A DNA stretch of 64,000 nt, taken from Lophius americanus. Its lineage: Eukaryota; Chordata; Actinopteri; Lophiiformes; Lophiidae. The notes beneath the pieces are model-generated. The model was not told where the DNA came from, made no database searches, and worked only from the letters and a program-made list of their open reading frames with translations. The position numbers and the translations under genes are program-made. Location: assembly GCA_037951165.1 (NCBI GenBank), contig JBBDHG010000024.1:8333001-8397000 (forward strand). Direction: 5' to 3'. Shown in pieces: positions 39,801 to 49,559 of this stretch (position 1 is its first letter; every line of letters starts with the position of its first letter).

Positions 39801-41357
39801 TGGAGGTCAGCTGTAGCGTCGGGTAAACCGAGGACAAGGGGAACATACAGCGGTGGAGAGGCTGCTGTGGGAGGGTGTAGTTGGTGGGGTCATTTTGGCC
39901 TGGCATGAGATCCACTGGAACTGAGGCCTAGAAACAGTGACATATTATCAAAATGATCTTTTTCATCGTCTATGGGAAGCAACCGATTCAATGCACAAAT
40001 TTATGAATAGCTGTGTGTTCAACCACGAAATACCAAAGCAGTAAGGAGGTTTTTCGAGTTTGCGATATGAATCGTCTATGATGATACCATAACTGTTGTT
40101 TAACAATGCTTGAGAGAACAGAGGGTATTTAACTGTATTTACAAAATACAGTCAACTGTATTTACAAAATACAGTTAAATATCATCCATTGCCTCTGTGC
40201 AAGGCAATGGATGCATGGACTTAAAATCTGTGTTTGTGATTTGCTTTTCAAAAACTGACTGGCTTACTCTATATCAGCTCCCACATCATTTAAACCCTCA
40301 TTTAAATACCATTTTAAACAATACTGATTAAGTTTATATCCACTCACAGAATATATCGTCACATTGCAGAAACTAAATAATTAAGGTGGTTCACAAGTGT
40401 TTTTGGTACCAGGCCACCTTAAGCCAAAGACCCGTGAACAACTTTGTGGTTGTGTCATCAGATCTGCTGCCATTTATCATGGAAAGTCAGGTGAAGAGGA
40501 GCAGAGCTGTCTACCGATCACCACCTGGTGATGAGTCTGGCCAGATAGCGAGTGGAGAAAGCAGTCCAAAGATTTCTCTGCCGGAAAACGAGGGACTGTC
40601 CCTTTTGGGATAAGAGGTTAGTTGCTGCCTCAAGAAAGAGAGTTTAAATATCTTGGAGTCTTGTGCTCAAGTAAAGAAAAAATAAGAAATAAGATGAAGA
40701 GTTCAGACATCAGGAGGGGGAAATCGGTGAGGAGCGGCTGATCCTTTGCATCGAAAGAAGCAAGTCAATGCGTTTCGGGCCTCCGAGTGGGATGCCTTCA
40801 GGATTAGTCCCTTTTGAGGATGGATGGATGCAAAAACTAAAATGGTGTACATGTGTGTAGAGAAGAAGACAGACTCACAACCAGCTGAAGCAGCAGCTCA
40901 TCCAGCAGACGCATGGCATCGACGCTGCCAGCCTGACTCTTCTTTGTGAGGTACTTTGGCTGGAGAAAGCAGGTATTAGAATACTTCAGAAAGCTAAAAA
41001 AGCTGGTTCACTTTGTTTTTTCTCCTGAAAGTAGAGTAGAAACAATTTGGGATCTGCGTAAATAGATGTGCACTAAGGGTCAAACAGTTCCAGCTACCTT
41101 TGTTGATGCATCTTTGTCCTGGGTGCTTTGGCTCAAGAGGTTTCCAGCCAGCAGCACTCTGGAAATGGTCGCTGCCCCGCTCTGCTCATTCTGGTCACCA
41201 AGCTGACCGGTTACCATGTCGATCAGTAACTGTAGCCCCAGCATGCTGTCAGCGCGGCTGCTACCCAGCCCAAGTCCTGAAGTGAGCAGCACAAACCTGG
41301 ATAACAACAGACAACTGGATTAGAATATGTCACGACAAAAAGCTGGATTTAAAGCTC

Positions 41358-41397
<40 letters not shown>

Positions 41398-44300
41398 TGT
41401 GTGTGTGTGTGTGTGTGTGTGTTTACCTGTCAGAACTGAGTGCAGGTCTGGGCATCTGCCTTGGAAGATCAGCCATGCAAAAGTCCTCAACTGTGAATTT
41501 CCCATCATTCCTTTCACATCCATATACTGCGATAACACTCCCTGAAAAACGAAGATGCAGAACACAAAAGAAGAATTATAATCCATTCTTGAATATTTAT
41601 ATATGGGAGTGGAATATGCACTGCGTTGATTATAATCCATCTCATTTACACTCAAGATATCCGGAGTAAAATCCACTCCAGTTCCCTTGAGGAAACCGGA
41701 GTTGATTCCGCCTCAGGGATAATCCGGTTTATTTTCACAAAAGTTATGGAAAAAACTGATGACACTACTCTTGGTCTGAAGGAACTGTGGCATTAATTAA
41801 CAGACACACTGTTGACAATAATGAAGATTTTTTTTAATTTGTACACCTTCAGACCATCACGGCACTCCCCAGTCCCTATCGGTGTTCCTCATGGCTCTGT
41901 TTTGGGTCCTCTCCTGTTCATCTTATAACTCCTACCACTCGGCCACCTTTTCAGAAAATTTTTTTATTCACTCTCACAGCTAAGCAGATAGCACCTAGTA
42001 GCACTATCATTCCTCCAAACCGAACAAAACCCTTCCACCGTCCTCCCTCTCTGACTGTCTCCTTGAAATTAAACCTGGTTATCTCATAACTTTCTCAAAC
42101 TCAACAGCGATAAAACGGAGATTCTCCTCGTTGGCACCAAAACCAATCTCGTTATTCTCGATAGAAAATGTTCATTTGAAGCACACATCTATAATATCAC
42201 TTGGTCTACATATTTCCACCTACGCAACATCAACTGTCTACGTCTGTCCCTAACACCCACTGGAACCGTCATCAAAGCTCTGGTTACCTTCTGTAATGAT
42301 TACTGCAACTCGCTCCGCTCTGGCCTTCCGCTCAAGCTCCTCCATAAACTCCATTTGGTCCAGAACTCCGCTGCCCGCAACATTTCAAAATCTCCTTCTA
42401 TAGAACATACCACCCCTGTCCTCCAGCAGCTTCACTGGCTACCTGTCAAAAGCTGCATTGACTATAAGATCCTCCCTCTCACCTTCAAGTCTCTCCATAA
42501 CCTCACACATCCAAACCTCTCTGCCCTCCTCCATCACTACAAGCCCTTCCGTACTCTTCGCTCTTCCTGCTCCTCTCTACGCCTCCTGCCCGTCTATCAT
42601 CTATGGGGTCCAGAGCTTTTAGCAATGCAGCCCCTCGTCTCTGAAACTCTCTCCCACAAACCATCTGGCAAATTGACTCACTCCCCACATTCAAACCAGG
42701 TGTAGAAACTCATCTTTTCAGACTTGCTCCCTACCCCTTTTACGTTCCTCTCAACAAACTTGAACTTACCGCCGATGCTTTTGGTGAGTGCTCCTTTTGT
42801 GATCAGCTTTTTAAAATGTTTAAATCAAACCAAACTCAAATTTGGAATGTGGGACAATTTTGAATGACTGATATATCAGTTTCAGCACAGCAATTTTTAA
42901 GGGCAAATACAAGAGACTCCAGTGTTGGTGAACACACTAAAAAGTTAGCACAACAGTACAAACAGTGAAAAAAGTTAGTCCGGTGCCCTGCTGTGATCCT
43001 TAGAGATAAATCCTGACCTGTGACACACTTGTCTCTATCAATTTTGCCCTCCAGTTTGATCCTCTGAAGTTCATCCTCCAGAATCAGCTCATCCGTTTCA
43101 CTGATGTATTTGGCTCGTGTGGGTTGGGGCAGAAGGTTGTGCTGAAGGAGACAGGAAAACAAGAAACGCATGATACTGGTCAGAGGCCAGTTTAATTTTG
43201 TCTCAAAGTTAGGGAGTAAGCTGCTGAAATTAAATTAACTGCCCACCTCGTCACTGATCTCTCTCAGAATGGACGGCTGCAGTTCCATACGTTTAAACAA
43301 GGTCCCCACAATGCAACAGTGTTCTCCTGTCTGAAGATCGCACAGCTGCCTGATCACCACTTCTGATCCTGAGGTAGAATGATAAACATATAAGAGAACA
43401 CTGTGGATTTTTAAATGTATCATTGTGTTTATTTGCAAACTTATTTTGGAAGGTAGTTTGATTTGTATAGATATAATCTGAAATTTGTCCATACTTGAAT
43501 TAATTGTATAAAAAAACAAAAAACAAATATATGACTAAATTGGTCAGTTCCTCCTGAACTGGAATAACCTCCAGAAGTCATCCTGTTTATTCGGGAATAA
43601 TTGGATGAATTCATTATGGCCGGATCTCTAAAATAACTATTTATTTCCAGTCTCAAGATGAAAGTCAGTCAAGAATGGTGATCCTTGCTTATGTTATGAC
43701 TTTTCTGTTTAAGATCCATCATAACATTATAACCACTCACATGTAAAGTGAAAAAACATTTATTATGTTGTTACAATGACACCTTTCAGTATGTGGAATG
43801 TGTAAGGTAGTCAGTGAATATTTCGTCCTCAAGTATCGTAACCTGAAAAATTGGGCAAGCGTAAGGATCTGGGCTCCTTTGATAAGGGTTAAATTGTGAA
43901 GACTAGACGACTGGGTCAGAACAGCTTTGGATATTTGGCTACAGATTAGTTGGTTCCCAAGGATCATTGATGCCTATTGGGAGTGAAGGCTAACCCATGA
44001 TGGTCCGATCCCACAGATGAGCAACACTGCAGGCCAGTCAGGGCCCATTCTGACTCCTGCCTACAACAAATAGCACATACAATGGGCAGGTCAGCTTCAG
44101 AACTGGTCCACAAAGCCATGGACGTAGATTGCCTAGTCTGGTGAATCACATTTTCTTTTTCATGAAGTCAACCAGGTGCCTGTGCCTCAATTAAGTCTGG
44201 AAGAGATGGGATCGAAATGTAGTATGAGAAAATGGCCAGGAAAGCATTGTGCTGCTTTCGCAATGTTCTGCAGAGAAACATTCGGTCCTGCCATTCATTG

Positions 44301-44984
44301 ATTTTACTTTCACATGGGGCACAGCCTCATTAATCTTGCAGACAAAGTACTACCCTACCAGGAAACTACTCCCTAATAGAAGTGGCCTCTTTCAGCAGAG
44401 TAATATCACCTACCAGACTACAAAAATGATTGTGAATGGTTGAATGACTGCAATAATAAGTTCAAGGTGTTGGCGTGGTCTCCAATTTCCTCAGATCTCA
44501 ATCCAATCGAAAATCTGTGGTATTTTCTCCACAAATATCCTGTTGCAAGTACATTCTCAGAGGTTTAATGGAATTCAGGCCTTGAGGGGTCGGAGCCCTT
44601 GAAGTGACAAATGGGAGACCTACACAATATTCGGCAGGTGTTATCGTGTAGGTGAAGGTGGCTATAATGCTAGTGCTGATCTGTGTACAACCGATTTTAT
44701 TAAAAAACTAGAGTGCCCAATCCAGATCTAAGTAAACACAAACATTTCCTAAGCTTACCCCACTTTTGTTGGGCTCTCTCCGAGAGCAGGGGTCTCATCT
44801 GCAGGAGTCTTGCTGCGTAAATGTGAGCATACTGGCGATTGAAGCTTCTCTGTCCGACTTTGTATGGCTCGGAACAGGGACTGTAGGCTAGTGACAGCCT
44901 CTCAAACACCGGTCCTTGTTCCTCGGATGCTGGACGGCAGAGCAGAGAGGAGCCTTCCTTCTGGGCACTCAAGTCGGAGAACAT
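36877..44984 (-). CDS. pold2: DNA polymerase delta subunit 2 (POLD2, p50), complete, 10 coding exons
   Basis: POLD2 is the B-subunit that holds DNA polymerase delta together and links the catalytic subunit to the others during replication and repair in the nucleus. Exons in transcript order: 44984-44759, 43368-43247, 43141-43018, 41541-41427, 41296-41098, 40959-40882, 39927-39770, 39685-39558, 39473-39372, 37037-36877. They join in frame to 470 residues; human has 469. Conserved blocks: SFNRQYAHIYAARLLQMRP in exon 1, CCIVGTLFK and LQPSILREIS in exon 2, EDELQRIKLEG in exon 3 (OB-fold part), SGLGLG and VTGQLGD in exon 5, QNVSDI in exon 8, GCYPFYQKDPFI and CPHVYFSGN in exon 9 (inactive phosphodiesterase-like part), ending with an acidic tail. 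The first ATG matches the human start. Introns hold LINE and Tc1-like insertions. Tail to tail with aebp1, as in human. Confidence 0.96.
40127..40212. repeat. Nested inverted repeats (pold2 intron 6)
   Basis: 14-bp arms 40127-40140 and 40167-40180 are exact reverse complements. Inside them lie 9-bp arms (40144-40152 and 40155-40163) around CA. Directly after comes an 11-bp perfect hairpin (40184-40194 and 40202-40212, loop ctgtgca). See findings. Confidence 0.9.
40385..40850 (+). mobile_element. Decayed LINE reverse-transcriptase fragment in pold2 intron 6
   Basis: Two recognisable pieces of a teleost LINE ORF2: 'taccgatcaccacctggtgatgag' (YRSPPGDE) near 40515, and about 110 bp later 'gagtttaaatatcttggagtc' (EFKYLGV), followed by a compressed 'cgggcctccgagtgggatgcc' near 40775. 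Frameshifts and deletions are frequent. Related pieces lie at 50950-51620. Confidence 0.6.
41361..41422. repeat. GT/CA microsatellite beside pold2 exon 4 donor
   Basis: About 62 bp of nearly pure GT on the + strand, interrupted once or twice by CT. On the pold2 strand it is a CA run that starts within about 5 nt of the exon 4 donor (GTAAAC at 41426-41421). Confidence 0.97.
41850..42790 (+). mobile_element. LINE (L2/Rex1/CR1-like) ORF2 3' part in pold2 intron 3
   Basis: Contains a reverse-transcriptase motif GVPHGSVLGPLLF at 41881 (normal form has Q where H is). A C-terminal region with VQNSAARNI and LHWLPVKSCIDYKIL follows near 42355-42480, then 'LWGPELL'-like text. Frameshifts break it into pieces, so it is dead. 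It is antisense to pold2. Confidence 0.8.
43715..44690 (+). mobile_element. Tc1-like transposon, degenerate, in pold2 intron 1
   Basis: Both ends are present: near 43715 'catcataacattataacca' and near 44665 'ctataatgctagtgctgatc'. In between it follows a Tc1-like transposase gene: 'ggtccgatcccacagatgag', 'ctacaacaaatagcac', 'ggcctctttcagcagagtaa' and 'cagatctcaatccaatcga' (the DLNPIE motif). Stops and deletions shorten it to about 970 bp from the usual about 1.6 kb. It is the longest member of this family in the window. Confidence 0.75.
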
Positions 44985-45177
44985 GGCTGTCCTTTCACAG
45001 GTACAGAGCAGCGTTAAGTAGAAATAATTTGCAACTTGCGTGGTTTTAAATGTGTTAACAACATTACCGTATCGAAAGAAAGGTCAAACCTTAGTCTTTA
45101 GTGGTGTTGAATCAAGCATTAAGTAAAAAATTCTGATACCATTGATTTGTGACGGCGACAACTAGCTTAACAGCCGA

Positions 45178-45188
45178 TTCCCGCGAAA
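45178..45188. promoter_or_regulatory. E2F-like site (TTCCCGCGAAA)
   Basis: A close match to the E2F consensus, 194 bp upstream of the pold2 ATG and 377 bp upstream of the divergent DBHS gene's ATG. E2F control is expected for replication genes such as pold2. Binding is inferred. Confidence 0.55.
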
Positions 45189-45222
45189 TTACCCGTTTAC
45201 TATTTTCAATGGGATTGTGTAA

Positions 45223-45235
45223 TCTCGCGGGAAAA
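45223..45235. promoter_or_regulatory. Second E2F-like site (TCTCGCGGGAAAA)
   Basis: Another E2F-type core (CGCGGGAAAA) about 35 bp from the first and in opposite orientation. The pair supports a pold2 promoter in this 580-bp gap. Inference from motif. Confidence 0.55.
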
Positions 45236-45427
45236 CGTAGCAATGGCAAAACAAAATAAGATATAAGAGGACAACAAAATGAAAGTGCCATCAGCACGAA
45301 CAATGATGGGATAGTGTGGATGTCCAAAAAACCCTATTTAATTAAAGCCAACGTTTTTCTGTTTTGTTGCGTTACTTGTACCGTCGTTTAGAGATAGCGT
45401 CTTTTTTATATACAAGTCGCCCTGAAT

Positions 45428-45435
45428 TGACGTCA
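45428..45435. promoter_or_regulatory. Perfect CRE (TGACGTCA)
   Basis: A palindromic CREB/ATF site 130 bp before the DBHS gene's ATG, in a locally CpG-containing stretch. It probably drives that gene; it could also serve pold2. Confidence 0.6.
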
Positions 45436-45466
45436 TCGACCGTAGGTTCGCGGTAGCACGCACCCT

Positions 45467-45475
45467 CGCCATTTT
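45467..45475. promoter_or_regulatory. YY1-like site (CGCCATTTT)
   Basis: Matches the core of the YY1 motif, which is common just downstream of the start site in housekeeping genes. It lies 90 bp before the ATG and may mark the start of the 5' UTR. Confidence 0.45.
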
Positions 45476-45564
45476 AGCTGCTCTTTGTGTGCCACTGTCT
45501 GCTAGTGGTTTACGTCGGTTTATCGAGTAATTCGTTGAATCGGTTTAAAATTCTCTGGCAGAAA

Positions 45565-46890
45565 ATGCAAGGAAACAGAGGCCACCAGCAGAATCATGGA
45601 CCCAACCGCCCGGGAGACCAAAAAAACTTTGGGGGAACGAACACCAACGGGCAGCAGCCCGAGTTGAGCGAGCAAACCAACCCCAACGCGGCCTTAACAC
45701 TGGACCTGCAGAGCTTTAGGAAGCCCGGCGAGAAGACCTTCACCCAACGCAGCCGGCTCTTCGTTGGAAATCTACCGACTGGAGTTAACGAGGATGATCT
45801 CGAGAAGATGTTCGCCAAGTACGGCAAGGCCAGTGAGATTTTCATCAACAAGGACAGAGGTTTTGGCTTCATCCGACTGGAGACCCGCATCATAGCAGAG
45901 ATCGCCAGAGCCGAACTGGATGATACCCCCTTCAGAGGCAGGCCCATACGGGTGAGGTTTGCCACACACGGGGCTGCTTTAACTGTAAAAAATCTGCCCG
46001 AGTTTGTGTCTAACGAGCTGCTGGAGGAGGCCTTCGCCGTCTTTGGTCAGATAGAGAGGGCTGTGGTTATAGTGGATGACCGAGGGAGGCCAACCGGAAA
46101 GGGGATAGTGGAGTACACCTCCAAGCCAGCTGCAAGAAAAGCTTTGGATAAGTGTGGCGATGGGGCCTATCTCCTCACAGCTTTTCCTCGACCTATCACA
46201 GTAGAACCCATGGAACAGCTTGATGATGAAGAGGGGCTGTCAGAGAAGCTCATCAACAAAAACCAACAGTATCACAAAGAGCGGGAGCAGCATCCAAGGT
46301 TTGCCCAGCCGGGATCATTTGAGTATGAATATGCCATGCGTTGGAAGGCCCTGATGGAGATGGAGAAGCAACAGTACGATATGGTGGACCGCAACATGAA
46401 GGAGGCCCAGGAGAAGCTGGAGGCTGAGATGGATGCGGGAAGACACGAGCATCAGGTGATGCTGATGAGGCAAGACCTGCTGAGACGACAGGAGGAGCTG
46501 CGCAGGATGGAGGAGCTGCACAGTCAGGAGGTGCAAAAGAGGAAACAAGCTGAACTCCGGCAGGAAGAGGAACGTCGGAGGAGAGAGGAGGAGATGAGGA
46601 TGCGCAATGAGGAGATGATGAAAAGGCAGCAGGAGGGCTTCAGGGGCAACTTCTCTGAAAATAGGGAACAAGACATGCGTATGCATATGGGCAACCATGG
46701 TATGAACTTGAACAGAAGTTCCCTGACTGGTAGTTCTGGTCCTGCTGGAACTCCAGGGATCACTGCTGATAATTCTCCAATGATGGCGGGGCAAGGAAAC
46801 AACAACATTCCGGGAGGAGGCCAGGCAGGCTTCCCAAGAGGCCTCCCCGGCCCAGGAGACTATGGACCTAACAAGCAACGCAGATTCTAA
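45565..46890 (+). CDS. nono: DBHS-family nuclear RNA-binding protein (NONO/PSPC1 type), intronless
   Basis: DBHS proteins (NONO, PSPC1, SFPQ) dimerise in the nucleus and act in splicing, transcription and paraspeckles. The 441-residue reading frame is unbroken. RRM1 about 64-135 has RNP2 LFVGNL and RNP1 RGFGFIRL. RRM2 starts LTVKNL at about 138. The NOPS linker has EPMEQLDDEEG, and then FAQPGSFEYEYAMRWKAL leads into a long Arg/Glu/Met-rich coiled coil. The C-terminal tail is Gly/Pro-rich and ends GPNKQRRF. I chose the ATG at 45565 (A at -3) over one 26 codons upstream, because the family begins near MQ and the upstream part looks like 5' UTR. Family membership is certain. NONO versus PSPC1 is less sure: VSNELLEEAF and VVIVDDRGRP lean to NONO, while ATHGAALTVKNL leans to PSPC1. 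It is head to head with pold2. Confidence 0.85.
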   Translation: MQGNRGHQQNHGPNRPGDQKNFGGTNTNGQQPELSEQTNPNAALTLDLQSFRKPGEKTFTQRSRLFVGNLPTGVNEDDLEKMFAKYGKASEIFINKDRGFGFIRLETRIIAEIARAELDDTPFRGRPIRVRFATHGAALTVKNLPEFVSNELLEEAFAVFGQIERAVVIVDDRGRPTGKGIVEYTSKPAARKALDKCGDGAYLLTAFPRPITVEPMEQLDDEEGLSEKLINKNQQYHKEREQHPRFAQPGSFEYEYAMRWKALMEMEKQQYDMVDRNMKEAQEKLEAEMDAGRHEHQVMLMRQDLLRRQEELRRMEELHSQEVQKRKQAELRQEEERRRREEEMRMRNEEMMKRQQEGFRGNFSENREQDMRMHMGNHGMNLNRSSLTGSSGPAGTPGITADNSPMMAGQGNNNIPGGGQAGFPRGLPGPGDYGPNKQRRF

Positions 46891-47127
46891 ATCACCTGTC
46901 TACTTTTCCTTTTTTCCATAATGCGTTTTAAAGGTCATCAATTAGTGAATGTTATTCAACTTTGAGCATTTTGCATGTTTTTGGGTTTTTTTACATGTAT
47001 TTTTCGATTTGTCCCTAGTACTTAAATATCCCACCTCCAAAATGAGCCATGTTTTTATTTTTCACCTTAATGTATTTTTCATAGGGGTAGAAAAGTGTTA
47101 GTGTCCTGAATATGTTGAATTTTCTGG

Positions 47128-47133
47128 AATAAA
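47128..47133 (+). promoter_or_regulatory. DBHS gene candidate polyadenylation signal
   Basis: AATAAA lies 238 nt after the stop codon in T-rich sequence. No poly(A) run or obvious target-site duplication follows, so no retrocopy tail is preserved here. Confidence 0.65.
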
Positions 47134-48754
47134 TTCCTGATTCCCTGAGATTTCTGATTTCATCCTCTCAACATCTTAATATACAATCATGCATGAATCA
47201 GTTTTTTCCCCCCTCGGACTCTTGCTGCGATCACTGCTGTTAGGGTTTTGTTTCCATGATCAGGGTGGCACTGACTGATCAATGACCTGAAACACGATCA
47301 ATATCCTGGAACAATGAGAATCTACACAAAGAACCTGAAATACATGTCATGTTTGCAGCAAAATTACAAGTCAGTCAGAGACTGGTGCAGAAAAATGACT
47401 GGATCTTTTCAACACAGCTACTGTTGGTGGAAGTATTTGATTTGTCTCAGTAGAGGCAGGTTTATGGTAGCTTGATAGAACTACAGTTAGAGTTTCCAAA
47501 TTGAAATAATTATTGATTATATTAGGCGTAGCTGTGTTTAACCTGCTGTACGCCACCTCCAATAAACATGGGAAAATCTCCTCTAACCTTTCCAAATGAG
47601 GGCAATCCCAAGTTTATTCAACAATGATTCAGAAACATTAAGGCATACCTTAGTGTTATAAGAAATCCTTCTCAAATGGGTCTTTGTATGCTGCAGGGGC
47701 TATGTGAGATTTTTTTAAATGTTATTTTGAATAACAGTCCAGCATAGTTCCAACAATAATTTCACCATTGCAAGTTAAATTAAAAAAAATCTGCGTATGT
47801 AGGTCAAATAAAACAAATTATTTTTATATTTTATTCTATATAAAATATAAATATAAATTATTCTATATATTTATTCTTTTTATAATCTTTTAAATGCCAT
47901 GCGCTGTCAATGGCCGAAAACCGTAATTAAACACGATCGGGGGATGGAGTTTGAATACTCAGTTACAGATGAAAATTAAGACATGAATGGTTTAAACATG
48001 ACAGAAATACAGCTGAAAACATGGAGAAAGAAGCAAAAGGCACACAGCCAACAAAATTAGAGTTCCTTAGTTATAATGAAACAATGTTGTTCCATTTGTG
48101 TTAATAACAAAAATAATTTGTTATGAATTTCAAACGTTTGAAATGAAACACGCGTCTGTCAGTATCAATTTAAATTGCTCAATAAATCCGACAGAGGACA
48201 CAGTGCTCTATTGTATGTCTCTATTCTGTCTTTATACAAAATTATACCTGTGCTCTCTTAAATGTGTTGTTAGATACGCATAATCAGGGTTCCTGATGGG
48301 TCTGAAAAATTTGATCAGAATATGTATTTTCAGGCCTTAAAAGCCTTAAATATGTTGATTGTATTATATACTATATGTTAAATATGATTTGATAGTAAGC
48401 AATCATTATACGCAAAAGTGTTCATTTAAATGCCTCTGTTAGGCAAAAAAAATTATTTGAGGAAACAAACTATCTTGCTTAGAGTTTAGTGAATGCGTGA
48501 ATTTACGGGGATGCTGATATTTCCTCATACCCTGCCTACGTTTCTGCCTGAATGGATGTGAAATTGTTCTTTTTGTAACCTATCTGGACATATAATTATG
48601 GTTATTGTCAAAATCGATAGAAACTTCACCTTCACCTGCCCTCTTTGAGAGACTACCCAGACCAGAGACCAGGTTGACAAAATTGGTCTGAAATTTAATG
48701 TATAATGGTCTTTAAAAGTCTATCCAAAATGTAACCTTTGAAACGTTTGGAGGG

Positions 48755-48975
48755 TGGTTCTGGGCTTAAATCCAGCGGGGACCTTTCTGTGAGGAGTTTA
48801 CCTGGTGTTCTCATGTCTGTGTGGGTTCCCCGGCACTCTGGCTTCATCCCACACAATCCACAAACATGTTATCTTGGGGAAGGTAAATCACCCATAGGTG
48901 TGTGTGAATGATTGTTTGTCTCTGTGTTGGCCGGGTGATGAACTGTCAGCCGGGATAGGCTGGCCCACCTACTCA
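48755..48975. repeat. Dispersed teleost repeat copy
   Basis: Same family as 22575-22860: 'gtgtgggttccccgg', 'cccacacaatccacaaacatg', 'tgtttgtctctgtgttggcc' and 'gccgggataggctgg' in order. A shorter second piece lies at about 49260-49350 ('tgtgaatgtaagagtgaatgg'). Confidence 0.65.
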
Positions 48976-49224
48976 GGCGTCCTGTGAATAATCTACCACC
49001 TAACCAAAGTGGAAGTATTAGCTCATCATGAAACGCTGAAACACTGACTCCCACTCAAATGCAGTTAACATGACTCAATCTAACTAGATCTATACTAGGG
49101 GGAGCGGCGTTTGGTAGGATGAAGTGAAAGGAGGTTGATCATTTTCTCTATTTGTCCCTTTATCAAACCTTACCAACAAAACACAATTGGTGTCAATTAA
49201 GTATTCATGACATTCAGACTTCAC

Positions 49225-49260
49225 CCGGCGGTCATAATGTTGTGGCTGATTGGTGCATTT
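49225..49260. mobile_element. Terminal fragment of the Tc1-like MITE family
   Basis: 'ggtcataatgttgtggctg' followed by 'attggtgca' matches the terminal sequence of the Tc1-like family seen at 5753-6258. Only the end remains. Confidence 0.55.
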
Positions 49261-49498
49261 GAATGGGTGCTTCTAAATTGCTTTTAGGTGTGAATGTAAG
49301 AGTGAATGGTTGTTTGTGTTTGTGTGTTGGTGCTGTGATAATTCAGCGACTTGTCCAGAATGTACCCTTCCTCTCACTCAAATGTCATATTTGACTCTAT
49401 AGTTCCTGTCAGAAAAACAGTGTTTTTCAGACATTACTTCATTTTCATTTGAGGAATTCAATCAGGGAATTGCTTGTATAATGCAGGTTCTTGTGGGC

Positions 49499-49554
<56 letters not shown>
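49499..49554. repeat. (TA)n microsatellite
   Basis: About 28 uninterrupted TA units followed by 'cacacc'. A likely site of length variation. Confidence 0.97.

Positions 49555-49559
<5 letters not shown>

Noticed and set aside
45487..45564. 26-codon N-terminal extension of the DBHS protein
   Set aside because: The frame is open, but the residues (MCHCLLVVYVGLSS...) are unlike any DBHS N-terminus and overlap the likely 5' UTR.
46315..46878. 187-codon minus-strand frame in the DBHS gene
   Set aside because: It overlaps the sense coding region of a clearly recognised protein and has a low-complexity Leu/His-rich translation typical of antisense to a coiled-coil gene.
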